From Caballeronia fortuita (lineage in GTDB: Bacteria > Pseudomonadota > Gammaproteobacteria > Burkholderiales > Burkholderiaceae), in NCBI RefSeq assembly GCF_001544835.2, contig NZ_FCNX02000006.1:62001-126000 (forward strand): a stretch of DNA of 64,000 bases, read 5' to 3'. The notes beneath the pieces are model-generated. The model searched no databases. It was not told the origin of the DNA and saw only the letters and a list, made by a program, of their open reading frames with translations. This document shows, piece by piece, positions 29,099 through 38,122 of this stretch; positions within the stretch are counted from its first letter, which is position 1; every line of letters starts with the position of its first letter. Position numbers and translations under genes: made by a program.

Positions 29099-29974
29099 AT
29101 GGCAGCCGAATCCCGCTTTGATCAACTGGTGCTAACCGTTTCGTGCCCGAGCGCGGCGGGGCAAGTCGCCGCCATCGTCGGCTTTCTGGAGCGGCATCAC
29201 GGTTATATCGACGAGCTCACCGTTTTCGACGACGATCTCTCGGAGCGCTTTTTCGTGCGCTGCGTCTTTCATGGCGCGCGGCCTGACGAAGCGCTCGATC
29301 TGGCGATGCTGAAGCGCGAATTCGAGCCTATCGCGGCGCGCTTTTCGATGTCGTGGGCGATGCACGATCTCGCCATCAGGCCGAAGGTGCTGCTGATGGT
29401 GTCGAAGCTCGAGCACTGTCTCGCCGATCTGCTGTTCCGCTGGCGCATGGGCGAGTTGAAGATGGATATCGTCGGGATTGGGTCGAATCATACGGACCTT
29501 GCGCATCTTGCTGAGCAGCATGGTTTGCCGTTCCATCATCTGCCGATCACCGCCGATACCAAGGCGCAGCAGGAGGCGCGCTTGCTCGATCTGTTCGATA
29601 CGTCGGGCGCGGAGTTGATGGTGCTTGCGCGTTATATGCAGATTCTTTCGGGCGAGACGAGCCGCAAGCTCGCGGGACGCGCGATCAATATCCATCATTC
29701 GTTCTTGCCTGGGTTCAAGGGCGCGAAGCCTTATCATCAGGCGCATACGCGTGGGGTCAAGCTGATTGGCGCGACGGCGCATTTCGTGACCGACGACCTC
29801 GATGAAGGTCCGATCATCGAACAGGAAGTCGAGCGCGTCGATCATTCTTATGGGCCGGAGCGGTTGTTGACCACCGGGCGGGATGTCGAGTGTATTACGC
29901 TCGCGCGGGCTGTTAAGGCTTTTATCGAGCGGCGGGTTTTTATTAATGGGGAAAGGACTGTGGTTTTGCGGTGA
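29099..29974 (+). CDS. purU: Formyltetrahydrofolate deformylase
   Basis: A 291-residue enzyme. An N-terminal ACT domain (residues about 8-85: LTVSCPSAAGQVAAIVGFLERHHGYI) precedes a formyltransferase-like domain with KVLLMVSKLEHCL, NIHHSFLPGFKGAKPYHQA (catalytic Asn and His) and the downstream aspartate in AHFVTDDLDEGPII. It releases formate from 10-formyltetrahydrofolate. In this setting it regenerates free folate after sarcosine and dimethylglycine demethylation load folate with one-carbon units; purU paralogues are regularly found in glycine betaine clusters. It is followed 39 bp later by repeat element B. Confidence 0.94.
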   Translation: MAAESRFDQLVLTVSCPSAAGQVAAIVGFLERHHGYIDELTVFDDDLSERFFVRCVFHGARPDEALDLAMLKREFEPIAARFSMSWAMHDLAIRPKVLLMVSKLEHCLADLLFRWRMGELKMDIVGIGSNHTDLAHLAEQHGLPFHHLPITADTKAQQEARLLDLFDTSGAELMVLARYMQILSGETSRKLAGRAINIHHSFLPGFKGAKPYHQAHTRGVKLIGATAHFVTDDLDEGPIIEQEVERVDHSYGPERLLTTGRDVECITLARAVKAFIERRVFINGERTVVLR

Positions 29975-30013
29975 GATTGGGCGCTCCGGGGTTCGCTTTA
30001 TTGTGGCTTTTTT

Positions 30014-30618
30014 TCGCCGGATCCCGTTTTCTTTGTGGTCTATCAGCACTGCCCCTGTGCGGGGCGGCACTTACTTTCTTTGCTGCTGCAAAGAAAGTAA
30101 GCAAAGAAAGCAGCTTTTCAAGCCCGCGGTCACACGCACGTTGGGTAGTTCTCTCGTCCTCGGTGGCACTCGCCTAAGTGTCGCCCTCATAGGCCCTACC
30201 GGGCTTGGCTCCCGCACGGTCTGACTAGCTAGTTGTTAGAAGGCGCTGGTTCAGCGCGAAAGAGCGTCGGCACAGCGCTGCGCGCTGCCGTCGGGTATGC
30301 GAGGGAAACCATCGAAGAAGCACTTGCAAACCCGCTTGACCCATCGGCCGCGCAGCGGGCTGGAGCTATATCGTGCTGAACCAGCGAGCTACGCGGCGCG
30401 ATGTGTCAGACCGTGCGCGAGCCAAGCCGGGTGATTGTGATGAGGGCACTCTTTAGGCGAGTGCCACGGTGAACGAGAGGACTACCCAAATTGCGTGTGA
30501 CCGCGGGCGTAACAGAAGCTGCTTTCTTTGCTTACTTTCTTTGCAGCAGCAAAGAAAGTAAGTGCCGCCCCGCACAGGGGCAACACTAATAGACCACAAA
30601 GAAACCGGGATCCGGCGA
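30014..30618. repeat. Inverted-repeat element, copy B (purU / binding protein gap)
   Basis: A 605-bp element bounded by TCGCCGGATCC (30014-30024) and its complement GGATCCGGCGA (30608-30618). Imperfect inverted arms of about 245 bp flank a centre of about 110 bp. Each arm contains, from outside in, CTTTGTGGTCTAT, the GCCCC-TGTGC-GGGGC hairpin, the AAGAAAGTAAG-type hairpin with 11-bp stem, CCCGCGGTCACACGCA, a GGGTAGT(C/T)CTCTCG segment, GGCACTCGCCTAA, and a GCTTGGCTC-CGCACGGTCTGAC segment. It lies between two convergent genes and fills most of the 729-bp gap. Closely related to copies A and C; no open frame of coding character. Confidence 0.85.
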
Positions 30619-30703
30619 AGAACAAAAAAAGCGCCGCAGAGACAAAAGCCCCACGACGCTTAGCGTTTGCCCAAACGCCCAAAGACCCAACAGAAAAGAA
30701 CCG

Positions 30704-31558
30704 TTACTTAGTCCAAGAATCCACCCGATCCCCATGCGCGCTGATCCAAGCATCCGCCGCCGCCTGCGGTTTCTCCCCATTCTGCGTCGCAAGCATCACG
30801 CTATCGATCTCACCCGGCTTCCACTGAAACTTCTTGAGAAACGCCACCACCTGCGGCGCCTTCTTTTCGAGCTCCGGGTTGATCACGTTATCGACATGCT
30901 CCGATTCCCCAAAAACCTTCTTCGGGTCCTCGAGGAACTTCAGCTTGTACTTCGCGAACATCCAGTGCGGCTTCCAGCCCGTCACGATGATCGGCTTGTT
31001 GGCCGCTTCCGACCGCGCCAATTCCGCCGTCATCGCCGAACCCGAGCTCGGCAGCAGCTTGTAGTCGAGGTTATAAGCCTTGATCGCTTCGCTCGTTTTC
31101 TGCATCACGCCCGCGCCCGCATCGATGCCGACGATGCGCGAATCGAATTCCGCCTTCTTCGCTTCAAGATCGCTCAAACTGTTGACGTCGACATTCTCCG
31201 GCACGATCAAACCGATCTTAGCGTCCTGAAAATTCGGACCCAGATTCACGACCTTCGACTTGAAATTGTTCCAGTACGCGCCGTGCGTCACCGGCAGCCA
31301 CGCCGACAGCGTCGCATCCAGATCGCCGCGCGCCACACCCTGCCACATCACGCCCGCCGCCACCGGCACGAGCTGCACCGGATAGCCCAGCTTCTTCTCG
31401 ATGACGCGCGCAGCCACGTTCGACGTCGCCACGCTATCGTCCCAACCCTCGACGTAACCGATTTTGATCGTCGGCTTATCCGCGGCGTTCGCTACAAAAC
31501 TCGCGGCAAGGGCGGCGCTCATCGCCCCAAGAACGAGCATTCTTCTCATCGGTTTCAT
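30704..31558 (-). CDS. Glycine betaine-type ABC substrate-binding protein
   Basis: A 284-residue periplasmic protein of the OpuAC/ProX class with a signal peptide at about residues 1-24 (ends FVANA). KIGYVEGWDDSVATSNVAA, DATLSAWLPVTHGAYW and IIVTGWKPHWMF hold the tryptophans of the betaine-binding cage. It differs from the two paralogues at 17055 and 25437 and is closer to true glycine betaine/proline betaine binders. It is the last gene of the glycine betaine operon, 114 bp behind gbcB. No permease or ATPase gene is linked. The start at 31558 gives the cleanest signal peptide. Confidence 0.88.
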   Translation of the reverse strand: MKPMRRMLVLGAMSAALAASFVANAADKPTIKIGYVEGWDDSVATSNVAARVIEKKLGYPVQLVPVAAGVMWQGVARGDLDATLSAWLPVTHGAYWNNFKSKVVNLGPNFQDAKIGLIVPENVDVNSLSDLEAKKAEFDSRIVGIDAGAGVMQKTSEAIKAYNLDYKLLPSSGSAMTAELARSEAANKPIIVTGWKPHWMFAKYKLKFLEDPKKVFGESEHVDNVINPELEKKAPQVVAFLKKFQWKPGEIDSVMLATQNGEKPQAAADAWISAHGDRVDSWTK

Positions 31559-31672
31559 TTGGTTTCCCCTTAGCGGCCCCACGCCGTGTAGCGATCAGAA
31601 TCACCAGCCAGAATTGGCCCGTAACGCACTTTTCCGACACCCAATTGTCCAGAAGCGACGCACACCGCGATT

Positions 31673-32908
31673 CTATTTGTCGACGACAAGATCGCTCAAC
31701 GGCTTGCTGCAGCACAGCAGCACCATGCCCTGATCGATCTCGCGCTGACGAATGCCGCCCGCATGCTTCATGCTCACCTCGCCCGACACGAGCTTCACCT
31801 TGCACGTCCCGCACATGCCCTGCGTACACGACGAAGGCAAACGTACACCCGCTTTCTTCGCCGCATCGAGCACATGTTCGTTGCTGCCGCATTCGATATC
31901 GCGCCGGCTCTTCGAAAAGTTCACCTTGAACTTCGTATCGACGACGGGCGCGGCTTCTACCTCGACGACTTCAATCGGCTCAGTCGGCGCGGGCGCGAAG
32001 CCGATCGCTTCCTCGCGCGCTTCGACGAAATCCGTCTGCGTCGCGAGGGCCTCGGCGACATGCGCCGTCGTCAGTTCAGCGGCCACTTCTTCGACGACGC
32101 CGAACGAAAAGCTCTCCTCGTGATAATGCTTGCGGTCGAAACCGCCCGCATCGAGCAGATCCCGCACGGCCTTCATGTACGGCGCGGGGCCGCACGTGAA
32201 GACTTCGCGTTCGAGAAAGTCCGGCGCGATCAGCTTCAAGAGCGGCAAGCTCAGAAAGCCGGTCACGCCCGGCCAGTTCGTGCGCGCGCCGACGCGCTCG
32301 CAGACGAACGCCGTACGGAAGTTCTTGTGATTCGACGCGATCAGATCGAGCTCGCGGGCAAAGATAATGTCATCCGGCGTGCGCGCGCTATGCACGAACA
32401 CGATGTCGGCATCGTCGCCGAGTTCGTGATGCGCGCGGCTCATCGACATCAGCGGCGTAATGCCGGAACCCGCCGACAGAAACAGATACTTGCGCGCCGG
32501 ATGACGCGCGCACGTGAATTCGCCCGATGGCCCGAGCACGCGCACCGTCGATCCCGCGACGACGTTATCGTGCAGCCAGTTCGACACCTTGCCGCCCGGC
32601 ACGCGCTTCACCGTGATGGAGATGGTGTGCGGGCGCGTCGGCGCGGACGAGATCGTATAGCAGCGATTGATCTGCTCACCGTCGATATCGAGTTCCAGCG
32701 TGATGAACTGTCCCGGCTCGAACACGAACGTGCGTTCGCCTGGCGCCTTGAAGAAAAAGCTCTTTACGTCGTGCGTTTCCTGCCGGACGTGACAGCAGAC
32801 GAGCGTCTCGTCGGTGTCGCAATCCCAGCGCACGGGCAGCGTGCCCCAGAACTTCGGCTGGGCGACACGGCTGTCGGTCGGCTCGAACGTAGCCTGATCG
32901 CGCATCAT
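31673..32908 (-). CDS. gbcB: Glycine betaine monooxygenase, reductase subunit
   Basis: A 411-residue hybrid flavin/iron-sulfur reductase. The N-terminal half is a ferredoxin reductase module with the FAD motif RCYTISSAPT and the NAD-binding region FLSAGSGITPLMSM. The C-terminal ~85 residues form a plant-type 2Fe-2S domain (CGSNEHVL, then SSCTQGMCGTCKV and the final LLCCSKP). It passes electrons from NADH to the Rieske oxygenase GbcA. A glutamate/valine-rich linker joins the modules. It starts 23 bp behind gbcA, so the two are certainly cotranscribed. Confidence 0.94.
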   Translation of the reverse strand: MMRDQATFEPTDSRVAQPKFWGTLPVRWDCDTDETLVCCHVRQETHDVKSFFFKAPGERTFVFEPGQFITLELDIDGEQINRCYTISSAPTRPHTISITVKRVPGGKVSNWLHDNVVAGSTVRVLGPSGEFTCARHPARKYLFLSAGSGITPLMSMSRAHHELGDDADIVFVHSARTPDDIIFARELDLIASNHKNFRTAFVCERVGARTNWPGVTGFLSLPLLKLIAPDFLEREVFTCGPAPYMKAVRDLLDAGGFDRKHYHEESFSFGVVEEVAAELTTAHVAEALATQTDFVEAREEAIGFAPAPTEPIEVVEVEAAPVVDTKFKVNFSKSRRDIECGSNEHVLDAAKKAGVRLPSSCTQGMCGTCKVKLVSGEVSMKHAGGIRQREIDQGMVLLCCSKPLSDLVVDK

Positions 32909-32931
32909 GTTCTACTCCTGCGTCGGCCGCT

Positions 32932-34230
32932 TTAGCGCATGAAGGAAACGACTTTGTCGCCGTGCGACGCATCGACGCCGTGCTCGGGCGTATCGGCGTA
33001 ATCGGCAAGACGTCCGATGTACCACTCGCAGAACTTCTCGACGAGTCCTTCTGTGAAAGGCGAGTACGGACCCGGCTCATATGCGTTGCTCGCCACACCC
33101 AGTTGCGAATACTCGACGAGCGTGCGGTCCTGATCGTTCGTCGCGCGCCATACGGCGGTGAGATTGTCGGCGTCGTAATCGATGCCCTCGCGCGCGTCCT
33201 TGTGCACGAGCCATTTCGTGCGCACGAGCGTTTCGCCCGATGCGAGCGGAATCACGCAGAACGTCACGATGTGATCGCTCATGAAGTGATGCCACGAGTT
33301 CGGCTGCGTCCAGAACGAGAGACCGCCAAGGTCCGCGCGCTTGAAGCCGCCGAGCAGCTTCTTCGATGCGACTTTGGCATCGAGCGTCTGCGATTCGCCA
33401 TCGCGATCGAGCGGCAGGCGTTGCGTGCGAAAGCCCGTGACGAGATCGGCGAGACGCTCGATTTCGGCGGACGGCAGGCACATCGCTTCCCATTGCTTCG
33501 TGCGCTCCTCGACGGTCTTCTCGAACGCCGCCATGCCCTCTTCGTTCGCGGGCGAGCGCTGATAGCCGAAGCCGTATTCGTAGAGCGAAATCGTCAGCTC
33601 GGGATGATTCGCGACGCAGTGATAGCACTCGCGATTGTTCTCCATCGTGAGCTTCCAGTTGCCCTTCTCGACGATATCGATGCTCGCCGCGATCTTGCAA
33701 TCCTTCAGGCCGTGCGGCGCGAGATACGGCTCCATCGCTTCGCGCATCACGGCGAAATCGGCGGGCGGCTCGTCGGCGAGACAGATGAAGATGAGGCCCG
33801 CGAGATTCTGCACGTGCACCTTCTTCAGGCTGTGCTTGCAGCGGTCGAACTGATCGCCCATGTGCTCGGCGAACATCAGGTCGCCGGAAAGGTTATAGGT
33901 CCAGCTGTGATACGGGCACACGATATTGCCGAGCGAGCCCTTCTCCTGATTGCACAGGCGTGCGCCACGATGACGGCACACGTTGTAGAAGGCGCGGATT
34001 TCCATGTCGTCGTCGCGCACGATCAGGATCGAGTCGTTGCCGATCTCGACGGTCGTGTAATCGCCCGGCTCGGGAATGTCCGGTTCGACGGCGACCTGAA
34101 TCCAGGTCTTGCGGAAGATGGCATCGAGGTCGAGCGCGTGAATTTCCTCGCTCGTATAGAACGGCGCCTCGAGCGTATGGCCCTTTTTGCGGCGTTCGAT
34201 CATTGCGCGAACGTCTGCCGAAACTTTCAT
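32932..34230 (-). CDS. gbcA: Glycine betaine monooxygenase, Rieske oxygenase subunit
   Basis: A 432-residue ring-hydroxylating-type oxygenase. The Rieske cluster motif is C-x-H (CRHRGARLC) followed by CPYHSWTY, near residues 85-125. The catalytic domain has the bridging and iron-binding stretch GNWKLTMENNRECYHCVANHP. It N-demethylates glycine betaine to dimethylglycine, releasing formaldehyde. The ATG at 34230 has AGGTG six bases upstream; a GTG at 34239 overlaps that ribosome site and is less likely. It lies 38 bp behind etfB and 23 bp before gbcB in the glycine betaine operon. Confidence 0.95.
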   Translation of the reverse strand: MKVSADVRAMIERRKKGHTLEAPFYTSEEIHALDLDAIFRKTWIQVAVEPDIPEPGDYTTVEIGNDSILIVRDDDMEIRAFYNVCRHRGARLCNQEKGSLGNIVCPYHSWTYNLSGDLMFAEHMGDQFDRCKHSLKKVHVQNLAGLIFICLADEPPADFAVMREAMEPYLAPHGLKDCKIAASIDIVEKGNWKLTMENNRECYHCVANHPELTISLYEYGFGYQRSPANEEGMAAFEKTVEERTKQWEAMCLPSAEIERLADLVTGFRTQRLPLDRDGESQTLDAKVASKKLLGGFKRADLGGLSFWTQPNSWHHFMSDHIVTFCVIPLASGETLVRTKWLVHKDAREGIDYDADNLTAVWRATNDQDRTLVEYSQLGVASNAYEPGPYSPFTEGLVEKFCEWYIGRLADYADTPEHGVDASHGDKVVSFMR

Positions 34231-34268
34231 CGTGTGCACCTGTGTGTGGGTCGATGTGGGTCGAGAAA

Positions 34269-35027
34269 TCAGTAATCGACGAGTTGATGCTCGCGCAAAT
34301 ACGCCAATATCACTTGTGCTTTTTCGACGGAACTCCCTTCAATTACGACGCTTCCGCCGCGGCTTTCGGTCGTCGTCGCGCCGAGCATGCGCGCGTGGCC
34401 CGAGCGCTTTTCCGGCGCGGCGAGTTTCTTCGGCTTCGCCATGACCGGACCGATGCTCCATGCCGTGCTTTCCTTGTCGAGCGGCGCACTCGCCGCGACC
34501 GGCGCGACGTGTCCTTCTTTCATGCGCGCATACGCGTAACGCGGCGCGGCGTTGGCGAGCGGATGCACCGCGACGAGCGCGGGCAGCGGGGCGCGCACGC
34601 GGCGTCGCAAGCCCTTCGGCATGAACTGCCGCACTTCAACGCCATCCGTGGTCACGCTGACATCGACGGCCGCGCCGACGAGCGGAACGTTCAGCGCATC
34701 CGCGAGCTTGTAGGGCAGCGTGCCGCTGTCGTAAGCGCCTTCCGCGCGCGTGCCGGTGAAGACGAGGTCGTAGCCCGCGAGCCGTTGCGTGAGCGCCGCG
34801 CACGCATCGCCTTGCGTGTTGAGCACTTCGACTTTCGGCGCGCCGAGCGCGAGATATTGCTGCAACGCGGGATTCGCCGGATCGCCCGCATGCAGCACGT
34901 CGAGCTGCGCGCCGTGCGTCCTGGCAATGCCGATGGCGATGGTCAGCGCGGCGGCGTCGTTGCGGCTGTAGCGCGCGGCGCCGCTGACGGGATGACGTCC
35001 GGTGGAGACGAGAACGGCGATCTTCAT
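34269..35027 (-). CDS. etfB: Electron transfer flavoprotein beta subunit of dimethylglycine oxidation
   Basis: A 252-residue EtfB-type protein: MKIAVLVSTGRHPVSG at the N-terminus, YSRNDAAALTIAIGIA, and the FTGTRAEGAYDSGTLPYKLADALNVPLV region with the AMP/FAD-binding character of the beta subunit. It takes electrons from the DgcA/DgcB dehydrogenase with its alpha partner. Sequence is more divergent than housekeeping EtfB, as usual for the dgc-linked copies. It overlaps etfA by 4 bp (ATGA), indicating translational coupling. Confidence 0.9.
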   Translation of the reverse strand: MKIAVLVSTGRHPVSGAARYSRNDAAALTIAIGIARTHGAQLDVLHAGDPANPALQQYLALGAPKVEVLNTQGDACAALTQRLAGYDLVFTGTRAEGAYDSGTLPYKLADALNVPLVGAAVDVSVTTDGVEVRQFMPKGLRRRVRAPLPALVAVHPLANAAPRYAYARMKEGHVAPVAASAPLDKESTAWSIGPVMAKPKKLAAPEKRSGHARMLGATTTESRGGSVVIEGSSVEKAQVILAYLREHQLVDY

Positions 35028-36187
35028 GCAGCGACTCCTTCGGCGATGTGCGCGGTCTGCGCGATCGATCCGCCGCTGGCACGCGCGGCGCGCGCGGCGG
35101 CGGCGGCATCGGTCAGCGCCTTGATCGTCTCTTGCGTGTCCGCGACGATCGTCAGATTCGCGCGCTTCGCGATCGGCGCGCTGGCGTCGAGATTCACGGC
35201 GATCACATGGCGGCAATCCTTGATGCCCTGCAAATGCTGCACCGCGCCCGAAATGCCAAACGCGATATACACGCTCGCCTCGACGGTCTTGCCGGTTGCG
35301 CCGATCTGCTTGTCGCGCGTGAACTTGCCATCGTCGACGGCGACACGGCTCGCGCCGATCGCAGCGCCCAGCGTGCTCGCGAGCGCTTCGAATGCGCCAA
35401 TATCCGACACGCCGTTGCCCGCCGACACGATGAAGTCCGCCTCTTCCAGCGCGACCTGCGCCGCGTCCATCTCTTCGATGCCGAGATCGACATAGGCGCT
35501 CGATTTCGCGGCCGGCACGATGCCTTGAGCATTCACGGCCTCGCCCGCGCCGACGAACGGCAGCTTCGCGTCCACGGCATTGGCCGCGAGCAGCACGACA
35601 TCGGGCAATGCACGCGATGCGAGCGCGCGGCCCGCCTGCGCATACGAGGCGACATGCGCCGCATCGATCTCGACGACCTGTGTCGCAATCGATGCATCGG
35701 CGCGCGCGGCGTAGCGGCGGCCGACATCGCCGTCGCCGGTTGCGTTGTCGGGCATGAAAATATGCGCAGGCGCGAAGGCCGCGACGCATGCGGTCAGCGC
35801 GCGCACTTCCTCGTCGGGCGCATAGTTGCGCCGGTCGAATGCGGGCAATTCGATGTAGCGATCCGCGCCCAGCGCAGCGGCATCGTCCTTGAACTCGCCG
35901 AACGCGATCAGCACGACTTCGGTTTCATCGTCGGCGAGCAATGCGGCGGCGGCGAGCGCCTGACGTGCGTGATCGTCGAGCGCGCCGCGATCCGTGTGCG
36001 CCGCGACGAGCAGCGCGCGCGTCGCGGGCTTCGTCGTACGGCGCGGCTTTGTCGCTTCCTTGTGGCCGCCGTGCGTGAAGTTCAGCACGACGCCGTTGCC
36101 CACTTCACCGAGCGTGATGCGCTTGAGCCCATCCGACGTGATGATGAAGGGACGGCGCGGGTCGATTCGTTTGATGTCGTTGTTCAT
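35024..36187 (-). CDS. etfA: Electron transfer flavoprotein alpha subunit of dimethylglycine oxidation
   Basis: A 387-residue EtfA-type protein, longer than the usual ~310 because of an N-terminal extension (DIKRIDPRRPFIITSDGLKR) typical of dgc-linked copies. The FAD-binding C-terminal domain is visible: VSAGNGVSDIGAFEALASTLGAAIGASRVAVDDG, QIGATGKTVEASVYIAFGISGAVQHL, and VNLDASAPIAKRANL. It pairs with EtfB to accept electrons from dimethylglycine dehydrogenation. It begins 4 bp behind dgcB. Confidence 0.92.
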   Translation of the reverse strand: MNNDIKRIDPRRPFIITSDGLKRITLGEVGNGVVLNFTHGGHKEATKPRRTTKPATRALLVAAHTDRGALDDHARQALAAAALLADDETEVVLIAFGEFKDDAAALGADRYIELPAFDRRNYAPDEEVRALTACVAAFAPAHIFMPDNATGDGDVGRRYAARADASIATQVVEIDAAHVASYAQAGRALASRALPDVVLLAANAVDAKLPFVGAGEAVNAQGIVPAAKSSAYVDLGIEEMDAAQVALEEADFIVSAGNGVSDIGAFEALASTLGAAIGASRVAVDDGKFTRDKQIGATGKTVEASVYIAFGISGAVQHLQGIKDCRHVIAVNLDASAPIAKRANLTIVADTQETIKALTDAAAAARAARASGGSIAQTAHIAEGVAA

Positions 36188-36191
36188 CGCT

Positions 36192-38108
36192 TCACTCCAA
36201 TGCCGCAGCGACGAGTTCCGCCACGTCGAGCACTTCGGGACGAGGACCGACCACGCCTTCGAGCATCGCGGTGCATTGTGGGCAACCGACCGCGACGACT
36301 TCCGCGCCGATCGTCTTCGCATCCGCGATGCGGATATCGGGAATGCGCTGCTTGCCGGGGATATCGGTCAGCGGCGCGCCGCCGCCGCCGCCGCAGCAAC
36401 GCGCGCGCATACCATGACGTTCCATCTCGACGACCTTGATGCCGATAGTCTTCAACAGCTTGCGCGGCGCTTCCGTTTCGCCGTTGTAACGGCCGAGATA
36501 ACACGGATCGTGATACGTGATCTTCTTGTCTGCAAGCACGGCAGCGGCCTTCGGCGTGAGCTTGCCGCTCGCGACGAGTTCCGCCATGAACGCCGTGTGA
36601 TGCTGCACTTCGTAATAGCCGCCAAGCGCGCGATATTCGTTGCGCAGGCTATGCAGCACATGCGGGTCCGCCGTGACGATGCGACGGAACTGGTACTGCG
36701 ACAGCGTGTTCATCAGCTTCGATGCACATTGCTGGAAGGTGGCTTCATCGCCGAGACGCCGCGCCGTATCGCCCGTATCGGTTTCGACGCCGCCGAGCAC
36801 CGCATAGTCGACGCCGGCCTTGTTCATCACCTTGGCGAGCGCACGCAGCGTGCGTTGATAGCGCATATCGAACGCGCCTTCGCCGGCGATCAGCAGCACA
36901 TCGACAGGACGTCCCGGCTGCGCGACCTGCACTTGCAGGTCCACCGACCAGTCGTAACGCGCGCCGATATCGAATCCGTTCTGGCTGCCGGTCTCGCGCA
37001 GGTTAGCGAGGGTAATCGGGCCTTTACCGGGCACATCGCCTTGGACGAGCGTCTGGTTGCGGCGCATGTCGACGATCGCATCGACGTGCTCGATCAGCAT
37101 CGGGCACTCCTGCACGCAGGCGCGGCACGTGGTGCATGACCAGATCGTGTCCGCTTCGATCATCTGCGAGATGAGCGGCTTGGCGGGACCGCCGGAGTGT
37201 CGGCCGACCGGAATGCCGGGCGTCGGGCTGCCCGCGTATTGCGAGTCCGAACCGCCGACCATGCCGACGACGAGATCCTGGATCAGCTTCTTCGGATTCA
37301 ACGGCTGACCCGATGCGAACGCGGGGCATGCGGCTTCGCACTTGCCGCACTGCACGCACGCATCGAAGCTCAACAACTGATTCCAGCGAAACTCGACCGG
37401 CTTGCCGACGCCGTATTCCTTCGCATCGAGCACGGGCTTCTTGAGCGCGGTCGGCGGCACGACTTCGCGTTCGTTCGCGCTCTTCGCATGGAAACGTTCC
37501 TGTCGCGGATGAAACGCGAGATGCAGAAGACCGGCCATCGCGTGCTTCATCGGGCCGCCTTGCGCCGCGCCGAAGGTCATCGTGTAGGCGCCCGCCGCGA
37601 TCAGCAACGCGACGATGATCGCGAGCGCGCCGGACATCCACGATGCGGGCAGCAGCATGAAGAGCGCGAGGCCGAGCGCGAACGAGCCGAGCAGCAACGG
37701 CAGGCTGTCCCACGGTCCGTGCGACAGACGCGCGGGCACGTCCTTCGCGCGACGGCGCTTGTACACGAACACCGCGCCGACGAACATGATGATCGCCGCG
37801 AGAAAGATCGCGCGGTCGAGCCACACCGAATAGATCGCGAGACCGTAGTTGATGAAGACGAGCGCCATCGCGAGGATCGCGCCGCCCGCGGTCGCGACGT
37901 GCGTCTTCGCGATATACGGATCGCGCGCCACGACATGATGCAGATCGACGAAATAGCGCTTCGGGATGGTCAGCAGGTTCGCCCATCCGTATGCGCCGGC
38001 CGTCGTCGCGCGGCCTTCGCGCCAGTACGCTGCGCGTTTGAGCAAGGCGAACGCGAGGCCCGCCATCGAAAGCCACAACAGCGCGGTGATGACAAACACG
38101 GGGTTCAT
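36192..38108 (-). CDS. dgcB: Dimethylglycine catabolism iron-sulfur protein
   Basis: A 638-residue protein with several N-terminal membrane segments in the first ~200 residues (VFVITALLWLSMAGLAFALL; ATAGGAILAMALVF; LLLGSFALGLALFMLLP), then two 4Fe-4S motifs (CVQCGKCEAACPAF and CTTCRACVQECPM) and two C-terminal CCG-type domains (YHDPCYLGRYN; ARCCGGGGGAPLTDI; CPQCTAMLEGV). This is the heterodisulfide-reductase-like DgcB that works with DgcA and EtfAB to oxidise dimethylglycine to sarcosine and feed electrons to the membrane. It lies 14 bp behind dgcA and 4 bp before etfA. Confidence 0.93.
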   Translation of the reverse strand: MNPVFVITALLWLSMAGLAFALLKRAAYWREGRATTAGAYGWANLLTIPKRYFVDLHHVVARDPYIAKTHVATAGGAILAMALVFINYGLAIYSVWLDRAIFLAAIIMFVGAVFVYKRRRAKDVPARLSHGPWDSLPLLLGSFALGLALFMLLPASWMSGALAIIVALLIAAGAYTMTFGAAQGGPMKHAMAGLLHLAFHPRQERFHAKSANEREVVPPTALKKPVLDAKEYGVGKPVEFRWNQLLSFDACVQCGKCEAACPAFASGQPLNPKKLIQDLVVGMVGGSDSQYAGSPTPGIPVGRHSGGPAKPLISQMIEADTIWSCTTCRACVQECPMLIEHVDAIVDMRRNQTLVQGDVPGKGPITLANLRETGSQNGFDIGARYDWSVDLQVQVAQPGRPVDVLLIAGEGAFDMRYQRTLRALAKVMNKAGVDYAVLGGVETDTGDTARRLGDEATFQQCASKLMNTLSQYQFRRIVTADPHVLHSLRNEYRALGGYYEVQHHTAFMAELVASGKLTPKAAAVLADKKITYHDPCYLGRYNGETEAPRKLLKTIGIKVVEMERHGMRARCCGGGGGAPLTDIPGKQRIPDIRIADAKTIGAEVVAVGCPQCTAMLEGVVGPRPEVLDVAELVAAALE

Positions 38109-38122
38109 CGTCGAATACCTCG

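Noticed and set aside
30014..30618. Element B as an insertion sequence
   Set aside because: It has inverted ends, but no transposase frame, and no target-site duplication could be confirmed by eye. It is listed as a repeat instead.
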